Origin: Roseobacter insulae
GTDB lineage: Bacteria > Pseudomonadota > Alphaproteobacteria > Rhodobacterales > Rhodobacteraceae
Assembly: GCF_019375555.1 (NCBI RefSeq)
Contig: NZ_JAHXDN010000009.1
Location: 56,317-120,316 of the forward strand
DNA length: 64,000 bases
Reading direction: 5' to 3'
The notes below the pieces were generated by a model. That model saw only the letters and a list, made by a program, of their open reading frames with translations, was not told the DNA's origin and did not search any database. A program made the translations under genes and the position numbers. Below are positions 32,044 through 40,835 of the stretch, piece by piece; within the stretch, counting starts at the first letter, position 1, and each line of letters starts with the position of its first letter.

Positions 32044-33111
32044 TTAGCTTACGATCCGGTTGACATGGCCCATTTTCCGGCCCGGCTTGGTTTCTGCCTT
32101 GCCATAGAGGTGAACGGCGCATCCCGCTTCCTTCGCCAGCGCCGGGAGTCGATCAACGTCATGCCCGATCAGATTCTCCATGACAACGTCGGCGTAGCGC
32201 GACCCATCGCCCAAGGGCCACCCGGATATCGCGCGAATGTGCTGCTCGAACTGGTCGACAACACAGCCATTCTGCGTCCAATGGCCGGAGTTATGAACCC
32301 TCGGCGCGATCTCGTTCACGATCAGGCCGCCGGGCGTCACAAACAACTCGACGCCCAGCACGCCGACGTAGTCCAGCGCATTGAGGATCTTGGCAGCGAT
32401 CAACACCGCGTCGGTTCGTTGCGATGAACTCAGACGCGCAGGCACAGTCGTGGTGTGCAGAATGCCGTCCCGATGCACATTTTCGCCGGGATCGAAGCAG
32501 GAGACATCGCCCAGCACACTGCGAGCGGCGATCACGGACACTTCATGTGTGAAGGTGACAAACCCCTCCAGAACAGCGGGTTGACCAGCCATGTCGCGCC
32601 AGGCGGGCCCGACATCGGCCTCACTCTTCAACCGCGCCTGTCCCTTGCCATCATATCCAAAACGGCGGGTCTTCAGGATCGAAGGAACCCCGAGCCGGGT
32701 TACGGCAGACGTCAGCGAGGCCGCGTCTGATACATCCGCAAAGGGCGCTACAAGCAGCCCCAGATCCTGAAGATATGCCTTTTCCGTCAGCCGATCCTGA
32801 CTGACCCGCAATGCTTCACGGCCGGGTCGGATCGGCACCAGCGCTTCGATCACGTCAAGCGCTGACGTGGGAATATTCTCGAACTCATAGGTAACGACAT
32901 CGACGTTCCCGGCAAACGCGGAGAGCGCATCGGTATCATCGTAAGGCGCGGTGGTCAGTTGATGCGCCACATCGGCAGCGGGCGGATGGGCACCGGGCTC
33001 GTAGATATGCGATTTGAACCCGAGGCGTGCCGCTGCGACCGAGAGCATGCGCCCCAACTGACCGCCGCCCAGAATGCCGATGATGGCGCCGGTGGGCAGG
33101 GGATCAGTCAT
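32044..33111 (-). CDS. purK: 5-(carboxyamino)imidazole ribonucleotide synthase
   Basis: A 355-residue ATP-grasp enzyme that carboxylates AIR to N5-CAIR in purine synthesis. The N-terminal [22 protein letters not shown], the ATP-grasp segments [14 protein letters not shown] and [18 protein letters not shown], and the C-terminal [17 protein letters not shown] are diagnostic. Its start lies 8 bp inside the 3' end of purE. Convergent with the phnM-like gene, 7 bp between stops. Confidence 0.96.
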   Translation of the reverse strand: MTDPLPTGAIIGILGGGQLGRMLSVAAARLGFKSHIYEPGAHPPAADVAHQLTTAPYDDTDALSAFAGNVDVVTYEFENIPTSALDVIEALVPIRPGREALRVSQDRLTEKAYLQDLGLLVAPFADVSDAASLTSAVTRLGVPSILKTRRFGYDGKGQARLKSEADVGPAWRDMAGQPAVLEGFVTFTHEVSVIAARSVLGDVSCFDPGENVHRDGILHTTTVPARLSSSQRTDAVLIAAKILNALDYVGVLGVELFVTPGGLIVNEIAPRVHNSGHWTQNGCVVDQFEQHIRAISGWPLGDGSRYADVVMENLIGHDVDRLPALAKEAGCAVHLYGKAETKPGRKMGHVNRIVS

Positions 33112-33592
33112 TTTCGGGCGCTTCCGGGATGGAGGCGGACAGGTCGGCGCGCCATTGGTCCAGTCGTGCAGCGAGGTCGGCATCCTGCAACGCGAGAATG
33201 CCGGCAGCCATCAACCCGGCATTTGCTGCACCTGCGGCTCCGATGGCCATCGTGGCGACCGGGTAGCCGCGGGGCATCTGCACGATGGAATAGAGCGAAT
33301 CCACACCGGAGAGCGCCTTGGTCTGAACCGGGACGCCGATCACCGGAACCCGTGTTTTCGATGCCATCATCCCCGGAAGATGCGCGGCCCCCCCGGCCCC
33401 CGCGATAATCGCCTGCAATCCGCGCTGAACGGCGGTTTTGCCATAGTCCCAGAGCCGGTCAGGGGTCCGGTGCGCAGAGACGATGCGGGTTTCGTATGAA
33501 ACGCCGAGCGCATCCAGAAGCTCGGCGGCTTCCCGCATTGTCGGCCAGTCGGACTGGCTGCCCATGATGATCCCGACAACGGGTCTGGTCAT
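33104..33592 (-). CDS. purE: 5-(carboxyamino)imidazole ribonucleotide mutase
   Basis: A 162-residue class I PurE that converts N5-CAIR to [17 protein letters not shown] at the N-terminus, [13 protein letters not shown] (catalytic His) and [14 protein letters not shown] are the family fingerprints. First gene of the purEK pair; the DUF465 gene lies 93 bp upstream on the same strand. Confidence 0.97.
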   Translation of the reverse strand: MTRPVVGIIMGSQSDWPTMREAAELLDALGVSYETRIVSAHRTPDRLWDYGKTAVQRGLQAIIAGAGGAAHLPGMMASKTRVPVIGVPVQTKALSGVDSLYSIVQMPRGYPVATMAIGAAGAANAGLMAAGILALQDADLAARLDQWRADLSASIPEAPEND

Positions 33593-33685
33593 GTCAAAGG
33601 CTCCCTCGGCCCGATTTGTGGAAGCGGCACTATAGCCAAACGCAAGCCCATGGCAATGCGCCGTGCGATACTCTCATAAATGGCG

Positions 33686-33910
33686 TCAGGCGATGATGTC
33701 CGGGGTCAGCCGGTCCTCGATCTGGGCAATCAGATCCTTGAGCCGGAGTTTGCGTTTCTTCAGCCGTTGCAGGGTCAGCTGGTCGCCCATGCCCTTCTCG
33801 GCGAGCGCGTGAATCGCTTCGTCGAGATCCCGATGTTCACGTTTGAAGACTTCAAGTTCAACACGAAGCACTTCATCCGTTTTCATGGATAGATCGGAAG
33901 GCGCGTTCAT
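33686..33910 (-). CDS. DUF465 (YdcH-like) small protein
   Basis: A 74-residue, highly charged, helical protein of the DUF465/YdcH family: HRDLDEAIHALAEKG followed by LKKRKLRLKDLIAQIEDRL is typical. I start at the ATG at 33910 rather than the longer frame. No defined role. Divergent from hsp20 with ~160 bp between, and upstream of purEK on the same strand. Confidence 0.85.
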   Translation of the reverse strand: MNAPSDLSMKTDEVLRVELEVFKREHRDLDEAIHALAEKGMGDQLTLQRLKKRKLRLKDLIAQIEDRLTPDIIA

Positions 33911-33973
33911 CGTGGTGTGATTCCGTTTCTTTTCTGGTCGTATCATAGGCGTTCACCATCCGAGCGCCTAGCC

Positions 33974-34002
33974 CTTGTGTCGACGGCATTTGCTACCCAT
34001 AT
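33974..34002 (+). promoter_or_regulatory. Probable sigma32 (RpoH) promoter of hsp20
   Basis: CTTGTGT (33974-33980), 15 bases, then CCCATAT (33996-34002), close to the sigma32 consensus CTTGAAA-N11-16-CCCCATnT. It lies ~67 bp ahead of the Hsp20 start codon and points toward it. Confidence 0.55.
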
Positions 34003-34068
34003 TCAAGTCACGGGTTGCCATAACGGGGCCCGGATTTGACTGTCGCTTGACTGATGAGGACGTGTCGC

Positions 34069-34482
34069 ATGACGAAAATGACCCTGGCGTCTTATCCCCA
34101 TATGTTGGGATTCGAACAGCTTGAACGGCTTCTGGAACGCACCGCGAAATCTGGAAACGAAGGCTATCCGCCTTTCAATATCGAACAGACGTCGGATTAC
34201 TCCTACCGCATTACCCTGGCTGTTGCCGGTTTTGCGGAAGACGACCTGTCTATCACAGTCGAGGACCGGCAACTGGTGATCCGAGGTCGCCAGACAGACG
34301 ACAGTGAGGGCCGCGTATTCCTGCATCGCGGAATCGCCGCGCGTCAGTTCCAGCGGAGCTTCGTGCTGGCGGATGGTGTCGATGTCGGCGAGGCGGTCAT
34401 GGAAAATGGCCTGCTTCACGTAGATTTGACCCGCGCCAAACCGCAGACCGTCGTTCAGACGATCAACATCAAGAAAGGGTAA
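34069..34482 (+). CDS. Hsp20 family small heat-shock protein
   Basis: A 137-residue alpha-crystallin-domain holdase related to IbpA. The N-terminal FEQLERLLERTAKSGNEGYP and PPFNIEQTSDYSYRITLAVAGF are IbpA-like; the crystallin domain continues through LVIRGRQ and ends GLLHVDLTRA. A classical C-terminal IxI motif is not obvious. It binds unfolding proteins under heat stress without ATP. GAGGA lies 9 bases before the ATG. A sigma32-like promoter precedes it, and DUF1150 follows 4 bp after the stop. Confidence 0.93.
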   Translation: MTKMTLASYPHMLGFEQLERLLERTAKSGNEGYPPFNIEQTSDYSYRITLAVAGFAEDDLSITVEDRQLVIRGRQTDDSEGRVFLHRGIAARQFQRSFVLADGVDVGEAVMENGLLHVDLTRAKPQTVVQTINIKKG

Positions 34483-34486
34483 CGAC

Positions 34487-34711
34487 ATGGAACAACCGTT
34501 TGACACAGCGCCAGCTGAAAATCGCATCGTTTACGTCAAAGCCGTTGATGTGACTGAACTGCCATCCGAGGTCCGTGATCAGGCTGGCGATCTGGATCAG
34601 CTTTACGCGGTGCACGACAGCGACGGGCAGCAGCTCGCGCTTGTCGCTGATCGGAAGTTGGCGTTTCGATTGGCCCGCCAGAATGACTATGCCCCCGTCG
34701 CGGTGCATTGA
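34487..34711 (+). CDS. DUF1150 family protein
   Basis: A 74-residue protein of DUF1150, an alphaproteobacterial family usually encoded next to Hsp20. IVYVKAVDVTELPSEV and LYAVHDSDGQQLALVADRKLAF are family hallmarks. It starts 4 bp after hsp20, with its own AAAGGGTAACGAC ribosome-binding site, so it should be heat-induced with it. Function unknown; cooperation with the small heat-shock protein is inferred from linkage. Confidence 0.9.
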   Translation: MEQPFDTAPAENRIVYVKAVDVTELPSEVRDQAGDLDQLYAVHDSDGQQLALVADRKLAFRLARQNDYAPVAVH

Positions 34712-34742
34712 CGGCACGATCCCAAGATGGAAATGATGAGCC

Positions 34743-34768
34743 AGGCCGCAGATCGCTGCGGCCTTTTT
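34743..34768 (+). terminator. Rho-independent terminator after hsp20-DUF1150
   Basis: AGGCCGCAG and CTGCGGCCT form a perfect 9-bp stem around ATCG, followed by a T run to 34768. It lies between DUF1150 and the phzF-like gene, which therefore needs its own promoter or readthrough. Confidence 0.88.
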
Positions 34769-34788
34769 CTTGCGGGGCGGGCGAGGCT

Positions 34789-35670
34789 ATGGCTTTCGAA
34801 TTCGATTGGGTGGATGCATTTACGGACACACCGTTCGGCGGTAACGGCTGCGCGGTTGTGCACGGCGGGGCCGCCCTGTCAGAGGCCATATGCATGGCAT
34901 ATGTGCGGGAAACGTCGCTGGTGGAATGCACATTCACGGGACCCTCTGAGATTGCCGACATCCGCGTGCGGTATTTCCTTGCAAGCCGGGAGATCCCCTT
35001 CGCCGGGCATCCGACCGTTGCGACTGTTGCGGCATTGCGGGCGCGCGGGATGATTGCCGATGGAGATCTGACACTTGAAACCCTCGCAGGGATAATTCCG
35101 GTAACGGTGGCCGGGGACCGTGTGACTATGACGCAGGTTGCGCCTCACTTCGGGCAAAAAGTTCCCGCGGACATCGTCGCCCCGGTGGGTGGCCTGAGCG
35201 CTGATGATATTGTCGGCATACCGCAGATTGTCTCCACCGGCCTGCCTTTTTGCATAACGGTTCTCAAGGATGTCGAGGCCTTGCGCCGCGTTGCCCTTGA
35301 TATTGCGGCATTGTCGTCATTTGCCAGACATCTCGGACACTCCGACATCGATATGATGGAACCCTTCTGGGTGACCCTGTCTGGGGCCACGTCGGCGGGC
35401 GATACGTACGGCAGGTTGCTTCTGGCGCCACCAAGCCCACCGGAAGACCCGTTTACCGGCTCTGCGACAGGGGCCATGGCGTCTTACCTCTGGGCTCATG
35501 GCATGATCGCGCAGCCGGAGTTCGTTGCGGAGCAAGGGCACGGGATGGGCCGTCCGGGCCAAGCCGCCGTGCATGTTCTGGGACCACCGACCGGCATTAC
35601 CGGCGTCGATGTGTCCGGCCAGGGGGCCATTGTCATGTCGGGACAGGTGTTCTTGCCGGACGATCTCTGA
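34789..35670 (+). CDS. PhzF family isomerase/epimerase-like protein
   Basis: A 293-residue PhzF-fold protein. FDWVDAFTDTPFGGNGCAVV at the N-terminus, the catalytic-Glu region SLVECTF, FAGHPTVATVAAL and the C-terminal EDPFTGSATGAMASYLW are all diagnostic. PhzF proper isomerises DHHA in phenazine synthesis; most homologues are uncharacterised, and no phenazine genes are present. I use the ATG at 34789 (MAFEFDWVD), directly after the upstream terminator, because the longer frame lacks family similarity. Confidence 0.88.
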   Translation: MAFEFDWVDAFTDTPFGGNGCAVVHGGAALSEAICMAYVRETSLVECTFTGPSEIADIRVRYFLASREIPFAGHPTVATVAALRARGMIADGDLTLETLAGIIPVTVAGDRVTMTQVAPHFGQKVPADIVAPVGGLSADDIVGIPQIVSTGLPFCITVLKDVEALRRVALDIAALSSFARHLGHSDIDMMEPFWVTLSGATSAGDTYGRLLLAPPSPPEDPFTGSATGAMASYLWAHGMIAQPEFVAEQGHGMGRPGQAAVHVLGPPTGITGVDVSGQGAIVMSGQVFLPDDL

Positions 35671-35674
35671 CAAG

Positions 35675-35710
35675 ATAAAACCGCCGACCCTGTGTGGACC
35701 GGCGGTTTAT
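35675..35710. terminator. Bidirectional terminator between phzF-like gene and sat-cysC
   Basis: ATAAAACCGCCG and GGCGGTTTAT form the outer stem, with GACC/GGAC-type pairing inside. A/T runs on both flanks suit either strand; the converging genes end 5 bp to the left and 20 bp to the right. Confidence 0.65.
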
Positions 35711-35729
35711 CAAACCTTGCTCGTCTGGA

Positions 35730-37448
35730 TCAGGCGTTGCCGCTGATCAGACCCATGCTTTCAAGTTTCAAGAGGACCTGGTGGGCGCAGTTGTCCACAT
35801 CCACATTCTCGGTCTCAACACTGAGTTCTGGATTCTGCGGCACGTCATAGGGGTCTGAAATTCCTGTGAATTCCTTGATCTTACCTTCGCGCGCCAGCTT
35901 GTAGAGACCCTTGCGGTCACGGCGCTCGCATTCCTCGATCGAGGTTGCGACATGCACCTCCACAAAGGCACCGAAAGCCTCGATATCCTCGCGAACAGCA
36001 CGCCGCGTTGTGGCATAGGGCGCGATGGGCGCACAAATTGCGATGCCGCCGTTCTTGGTAATTTCCGAGGCCACGTATCCGATGCGACGGATGTTCAGGT
36101 CGCGGTGTTCCTTGGAAAAACCAAGTTCGGAGCTGAGGTTCTTCCGGACGATGTCGCCATCGAGCAGAGTCACCGGGCGTCCGCCCATTTCCATCAGCTT
36201 CACCATCAGGGCATTGGCAATGGTCGATTTTCCGGAGCCGGAGAAACCGGTGAAGAACACCGTGAAACCCTGCTGGTTCCGTGGCGGTCTGGTGCGACGC
36301 AGCTCTTTGACCACCTCGGGGAAGGAGAACCACTCGGGAATCTCCAGACCCTCTGCCAGACGGCGGCGTAACTCGGTGCCGGAGATGTTCAGGATGGTGA
36401 CCTTGTCTTTATCCTTGATTTCGTCGGAGGGCTCGTATTGCGCACGCTCCTGCACCCAAACCATATGTTTGAAGTCCACCATCTCGATGCCCATTTCCTC
36501 CTGATGCGTCCGGAACAGGTCCTGGGCATCATAAGGGCCGTAGAATTCTTCACCGGCGGAGTTCTTTCCGGGGCCGGCGTGGTCGCGGCCGACGATGAAA
36601 TGGGTGCAGCCATGGTTCTTGCGGATCAGGCCGTGCCAGACCGCTTCGCGCGGTCCCGCCATCCGCATGGCAAGGTTCAGCAGGGACATCGATGTTGTCG
36701 CTGCGGGATATTTGTCGAGAACGGCCTCGTAGCAACGCACGCGGGTAAAGTGATCCACGTCGCCGGGTTTCGTCATGCCGACCACCGGGTGTATCAGCAG
36801 GTTGGCCTGCGCCTCGCGCGCCGCGCGGAACGTCAGCTCCTGATGAGCACGGTGCAGCGGGTTGCGTGTCTGGAAGGCCACGACGCGCCGCCAGCCAACC
36901 TTGCGGAAGAAGGCCCGCAGTTCATTCGGCGTATCGCGGCGCGCGCGAAAATCATAGTGTACGGGCTGTTGAATGCCAGTTACGGGGCCGCCGAGATAGA
37001 TGCTTCCGGCCTGATTGTGCAGGTAGTTCACGGCGGGGTGGGCGTCATCGTCCGCGCCGAAGACCTTCTCGGCCTCCCTGGCTTTGTTCGGCGTCCAGCG
37101 GTCTGTCACGGTCATGGTGGCGAGAATGACGCCTTCCTGGTCGCGCAGCGCGATATCCTGGCCAATCTCCAGACCTTCTGCGAAGGCATCGTTCACATCC
37201 AGGGTGATTGGCATTGGCCAAAGCGACCCGTCAGCGAGCCGCATGTTTTCAACGACGCCATCATAGTCGGCTTCGGTCAGGAAACCCTTGAGGGGGTTGA
37301 AGCCGCCGTTCATCAGCAACTCAAGGTCGCAAATCTGGCGTGGGGTCAGGTCCCAGCTGATCAGATTACCAGCTTCTGCCTTCAGTTTCTGGGCGGAGTC
37401 GTAGGAAACAAAGAGTTCGGGGATGGGCGCAAGATTGGGTGTAGACAT
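35730..37448 (-). CDS. Bifunctional sulfate adenylyltransferase/adenylylsulfate kinase
   Basis: A 572-residue fusion that activates sulfate: the Sat part makes APS from sulfate and ATP, the CysC part phosphorylates it to PAPS. An N-terminal PUA-like domain (to ~160) is followed by the catalytic ATP-sulfurylase domain with FQTRNPLHRAHQEL and GRDHAGPG, then from ~390 the APS kinase domain with P-loop GFSGSGKST, LDGDIVR and FVEVHVATSIEECERRD. Start chosen at the ATG at 37448 (MSTPNLAP). The leader contains a strong hairpin 18 nt before the start codon (see separate entry). No cysDN, cysH or sulfate transporter is adjacent. Confidence 0.95.
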   Translation of the reverse strand: MSTPNLAPIPELFVSYDSAQKLKAEAGNLISWDLTPRQICDLELLMNGGFNPLKGFLTEADYDGVVENMRLADGSLWPMPITLDVNDAFAEGLEIGQDIALRDQEGVILATMTVTDRWTPNKAREAEKVFGADDDAHPAVNYLHNQAGSIYLGGPVTGIQQPVHYDFRARRDTPNELRAFFRKVGWRRVVAFQTRNPLHRAHQELTFRAAREAQANLLIHPVVGMTKPGDVDHFTRVRCYEAVLDKYPAATTSMSLLNLAMRMAGPREAVWHGLIRKNHGCTHFIVGRDHAGPGKNSAGEEFYGPYDAQDLFRTHQEEMGIEMVDFKHMVWVQERAQYEPSDEIKDKDKVTILNISGTELRRRLAEGLEIPEWFSFPEVVKELRRTRPPRNQQGFTVFFTGFSGSGKSTIANALMVKLMEMGGRPVTLLDGDIVRKNLSSELGFSKEHRDLNIRRIGYVASEITKNGGIAICAPIAPYATTRRAVREDIEAFGAFVEVHVATSIEECERRDRKGLYKLAREGKIKEFTGISDPYDVPQNPELSVETENVDVDNCAHQVLLKLESMGLISGNA

Positions 37449-37466
37449 CAAAATACTCACTTAACT

Positions 37467-37506
37467 AAGGGCGTGGCATTCCCCCCAAATGCCGTCGAAC
37501 GCCCTT
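37467..37506 (-). promoter_or_regulatory. Stem-loop in the sat-cysC leader
   Basis: Read on the minus strand, AAGGGCGT pairs with ACGCCCTT and, inside it, GGCATT with AATGCC: 14 base pairs in two helices, a 5-nt bulge on one side, and a 7-base loop with six G. It ends 18 nt before the ATG, with no T run, so it looks like an RNA control element or large operator rather than a terminator. Confidence 0.55.
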
Positions 37507-37626
37507 TAACGCGCCAAGTGCGTTTCTTTCAAGCAAAGAGTGTGGCGCCAGCGCGCTATTCTTTACCTTTGGTTAAGAAAATGTGGCCAAATGGGCCCAC
37601 TTCCGCGCTTTACCCGGATAAGCGGA

Positions 37627-38946
37627 TCAAACCCGGTCCAGAATCACCGGCAGACCGCCTTTTGGTTTGGGAATCGGCATGCGGTGCCAGTGCGGTGCCG
37701 AGCCTTGCAGACGGATGCGCCGGTTTCGCAGGAGTGTCGCGACGAACAGTTTCACCTGCAACGTGGAAAAGTGCATCCCGATGCATTTATGCGCCCCACC
37801 GCCAAACGGCGTCCATGCGAATTTATGCCGCTGATCTTCAGCCCGGTCGGGCCCAAAACGGTCCGGGTCGAAAACGGTGGGCTGACTGAAAAGCTCCGGC
37901 GACAGCATGGTGACCCCGGGGTTCAGGGCAATGGATGTCCCGGCGGGTACATCAAACCCTTTCCAGTGAAAGTCACGTGTCGCCAAGCGTGGAATAAAGG
38001 GAACCGGCGGCACAAGGCGCAACGCTTCACGAAAGACGTTGTTGGTCTGTGTCATCTGAGCAAGTGCGCCATCGTCCAGCGGGCCGTCTGCCAGTCCGTT
38101 GACTTCCGCGATCAGCCGGTCTTGCCACTGCGGATGCTGCCCCAGCGCGGCGATCATGACAGACAACGTTGTTGCCGTGGTGTCATGCGCCGCCATGATC
38201 AGGAGGTTAAACTGATCGAGTATCTCGTCTTCGCTCCAGCTCTCTCCGTTCTCGTCCCGCGCGAGGCACATCTGTGAGAAAAAATCATCGCCTCCGTTTG
38301 CCCGCCGCTCGGGGATCAGCTTGCGGAAAGTTTCGCGCAGAAAGCGCCGGCCGCGGACGCCGCGCCACATGGGCGTGAAGGGAACAGGCCGACGAATGAC
38401 CGCCACAGATGCACGGATCTCGTCTTGAATGGCGCGGTTGACGCGTTGCGCCAAGTCACCATCCAGTGGCAACCCCATGAACACGGCTCCGCCCATGCGC
38501 AGGGTCAGGTCCTTGATGGCCGTGTAAAAGCAAGACGGCGTGCCAACCGGCCAGTCTTCCAGCAGCGTTTCCATCGCCTCTGTCATCCGCACGCGGTAGT
38601 CCCGGATCGCATTCGCACGAAAGGCCGCCGTCATGATGCGGCGGTTGCGGCGGTGATGATCAAAATCCTGAAGCAGGAGGCCGCCGGGATAGATACGCTT
38701 GAGAGCATCCCATCCGCCTTCGGAGGAAAAGATCCGGTCGCGGTCCAGAAGAACCATTTCCAGAGCATCCGCGCCACAGAGGTTGACGCGCCAGACGCCC
38801 AGCATTTTGGTTTTGTAAACAGGCCCGTAGCGTTGGATGTAGTCTTGTTGCGTGCCGTAGCTGTCGCGCGCGATGGTGAGTGTGTGCCCGATGATCGGGG
38901 TCGCGGGTGGGCCGGGGATATGCGATAGGGCGGCTTTCGTGGGCAT
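37627..38946 (-). CDS. Cytochrome P450
   Basis: A 439-residue soluble P450 monooxygenase. The proline-rich IPGPP is at the N-terminus; the I-helix oxygen-activation motif is AAHDTT (near residue 260), the K-helix ExxR is EALR, and the heme loop is FGGGAHKCIG with the thiolate Cys388. No membrane anchor. It resembles the CYP120/CYP26-like group more than camphor-type P450s, by impression only. No ferredoxin or reductase partner is adjacent. GAGG lies 7 bases before the ATG. Substrate unknown; lipids, retinoids or carotenoid products are guesses. Confidence 0.93.
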   Translation of the reverse strand: MPTKAALSHIPGPPATPIIGHTLTIARDSYGTQQDYIQRYGPVYKTKMLGVWRVNLCGADALEMVLLDRDRIFSSEGGWDALKRIYPGGLLLQDFDHHRRNRRIMTAAFRANAIRDYRVRMTEAMETLLEDWPVGTPSCFYTAIKDLTLRMGGAVFMGLPLDGDLAQRVNRAIQDEIRASVAVIRRPVPFTPMWRGVRGRRFLRETFRKLIPERRANGGDDFFSQMCLARDENGESWSEDEILDQFNLLIMAAHDTTATTLSVMIAALGQHPQWQDRLIAEVNGLADGPLDDGALAQMTQTNNVFREALRLVPPVPFIPRLATRDFHWKGFDVPAGTSIALNPGVTMLSPELFSQPTVFDPDRFGPDRAEDQRHKFAWTPFGGGAHKCIGMHFSTLQVKLFVATLLRNRRIRLQGSAPHWHRMPIPKPKGGLPVILDRV

Positions 38947-39143
38947 GAAGTAACCTCGCGGATCAGGAGAAATCAGAGCGCACCAGAGCCGGTACGCGAT
39001 GATTTATCCCGCCACGAGGTTTGAGGCATCTTAACCCACCGTACGCACGCAACGGCGCCGGGTATATGGGCGGGCAGGTTTAGTGAATTGGACGCATAGA
39101 CCCGCAACTCCGCACGCGCAGGGCGCTGCGTGAAAGGAAGCCC

Positions 39144-40127
39144 CTATTCAGCTGCGCTGAAGCTGAGCGGCGCTATGGCCTCACTGTCTTCCTGCTCCGC
39201 CAGAAACCGTTCAGCCTCCAGCGCGGCCATGCAGCCCATGCCCGCGGACGTCACTGCCTGACGGTATTTGTGATCCGTCAGGTCGCCCGCTGCGAAGACG
39301 CCGGGAACAGAGGTTTCGGTGCTGTCAGGCTTAGTGACAACATAGCCCCCCATATGCGTCTCCAGAACATCCTTGACCAGTTCATTGGACGGCGCGTGCC
39401 CGATCGCGACGAAGACCCCCTTGGCCGGGATTTCGGTGATTTCGCCGGTTTTGGTGTGTTTGACCCGAACCGCCTCCACACCCAGCGGCGCGTCGGTGCC
39501 AAGCACCTCGTCAAGCTCATGAAACCACAGCGGTTCGATCTTGGGGTTTTTCATCAGACGATCGATCAGGATCTTTTCAGCGCGCAGCGCGTCGCGGCGG
39601 TGGACCAGCGTGACCTTGGAGGCGAAATTAGTCAGAAACAGAGCTTCTTCAACGGCCGTGTTGCCACCGCCGATGACCACGATTTCCTGACCCCGATAGA
39701 AAAAGCCGTCACAGGTCGCACAGGCCGATACGCCAAAGCCCTTGAATTTCTCTTCGGACGGCAGGCCAAGCCACTTGGCGCGGGCACCGGTCGCCAGAAT
39801 GACCGCATCGGCCACATAAGTTGTGCCGCTGTCGCCTGTCGCGACGAAAGGACGTTTGGACAGATCCAGATCGGTGATGATGTCGCCGATGACTTCCGTG
39901 CCCATAGCCTTGGCATGCTCCTGCATGCGTATCATCAGGTCCGGGCCTTGCACCTCGGTATCGCCGGGCCAGTTTTCGACCTCCGTTGTGGTTGTCAGCT
40001 GGCCGCCCGGCTCGATCCCCTGCACCAGGATAGGGTTCAGCATGGCGCGGCTCGCGTAGACACCGGCTGTGTACCCGGCGGGTCCTGACCCGATGATAAG
40101 AACGCGTGTCTGTCTTGTTTCGGCCAT
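39144..40127 (-). CDS. trxB: Thioredoxin-disulfide reductase
   Basis: A 327-residue low-molecular-weight NADPH-thioredoxin reductase. The FAD site is VLIIGSGPAGYTAGVYASRA, the redox-active disulfide is in SACATCDGFFYRG (CxxC), the NADPH site is VIGGGNTAVEEALF, and the C-terminal GVFAAGDLTDHKYRQAVTSAG is standard. Divergent from the Lrp-type gene with ~200 bp between, a pairing I recall from related genomes; the regulator may control it. Confidence 0.97.
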   Translation of the reverse strand: MAETRQTRVLIIGSGPAGYTAGVYASRAMLNPILVQGIEPGGQLTTTTEVENWPGDTEVQGPDLMIRMQEHAKAMGTEVIGDIITDLDLSKRPFVATGDSGTTYVADAVILATGARAKWLGLPSEEKFKGFGVSACATCDGFFYRGQEIVVIGGGNTAVEEALFLTNFASKVTLVHRRDALRAEKILIDRLMKNPKIEPLWFHELDEVLGTDAPLGVEAVRVKHTKTGEITEIPAKGVFVAIGHAPSNELVKDVLETHMGGYVVTKPDSTETSVPGVFAAGDLTDHKYRQAVTSAGMGCMAALEAERFLAEQEDSEAIAPLSFSAAE

Positions 40128-40276
40128 TTCGACCCCCCAATAGATTCATAGCAGCGACACCGGATATATAGCGGGGTGGTCAGCTCTTAAACCCCTTCCG
40201 TATAGGCGTTCCGTGCAACCCTGCCTTGCGCGGATACCGGGAGGAGGAAAGAATCTTGCGCAGATACGAAAGATTA

Positions 40277-40305
40277 TTGCGCGTGCTTTGGGGGATGTTA
40301 TAACA
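40277..40305 (+). promoter_or_regulatory. Promoter with palindromic operator for the Lrp-type gene
   Basis: TTGCGC (40277-40282) and TATAAC (40299-40304) lie 16 bp apart, ~22 bp before the ATG. The -10 is embedded in the perfect palindrome TGTTATAACA (40296-40305), a natural site for autoregulation. Confidence 0.45.
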
Positions 40306-40326
40306 ACCGCAAATTCTGGGGGCAAA

Positions 40327-40827
40327 ATGGCTGGCACGAGACTGGATCCGATTGATCGAAAAATTCTGGCGGAACTGCAAGCCGATGGGCGTATGACCAA
40401 CGTCGAACTGGCTAAGCGTGTTGGCATTTCCGCACCGCCCTGTCTGCGGCGCGTGCGTACGCTGGAAGAAGCGGGTTACATCCGGGGCTACCATGCGGAT
40501 GTCGATGCCCGCGAGTTGGGCTTCGAAGTTCAGGTTTTCGCCATGGTGGGTCTCGCCAGCCAGGCGGAGGTTGACCTGACCGCCTTCGAAGACCGCTGTC
40601 GCGCGTGGCCACTGGTACGTGAGTGCCATATGCTGAACGGTGAGGTGGATTTCATCCTGAAATGCGCCGCGCCCGACCTGTCCAGTTTTCAACGGTTCCT
40701 GACTGGTGAGCTTCTTACAACTCCCAACGTCGCCAGCGTGAAAACTTCACTGGTCATCCGGGGGGCCAAGGACGAACCCGGGGTGCCGTTTGATGTATTG
40801 GAAGAACGTCTTAGCAATTCCGCCTGA
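40327..40827 (+). CDS. Lrp/AsnC family transcriptional regulator
   Basis: A 166-residue feast/famine regulator. The helix-turn-helix is at residues ~7-55 (LDPIDRKILAELQADGRMTNVELAKRVGIS, split as seen), followed by the C-terminal RAM effector domain with VRECHMLNGEVDFILKC. A GGGGGC ribosome-binding region precedes the ATG at 40327; the longer frame is rejected. It likely senses an amino acid and may control trxB and itself through the palindrome in the shared region. The convergent Hint gene ends 8 bp after its stop. Confidence 0.92.
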   Translation: MAGTRLDPIDRKILAELQADGRMTNVELAKRVGISAPPCLRRVRTLEEAGYIRGYHADVDARELGFEVQVFAMVGLASQAEVDLTAFEDRCRAWPLVRECHMLNGEVDFILKCAAPDLSSFQRFLTGELLTTPNVASVKTSLVIRGAKDEPGVPFDVLEERLSNSA

Positions 40828-40835
40828 GGACGCTG

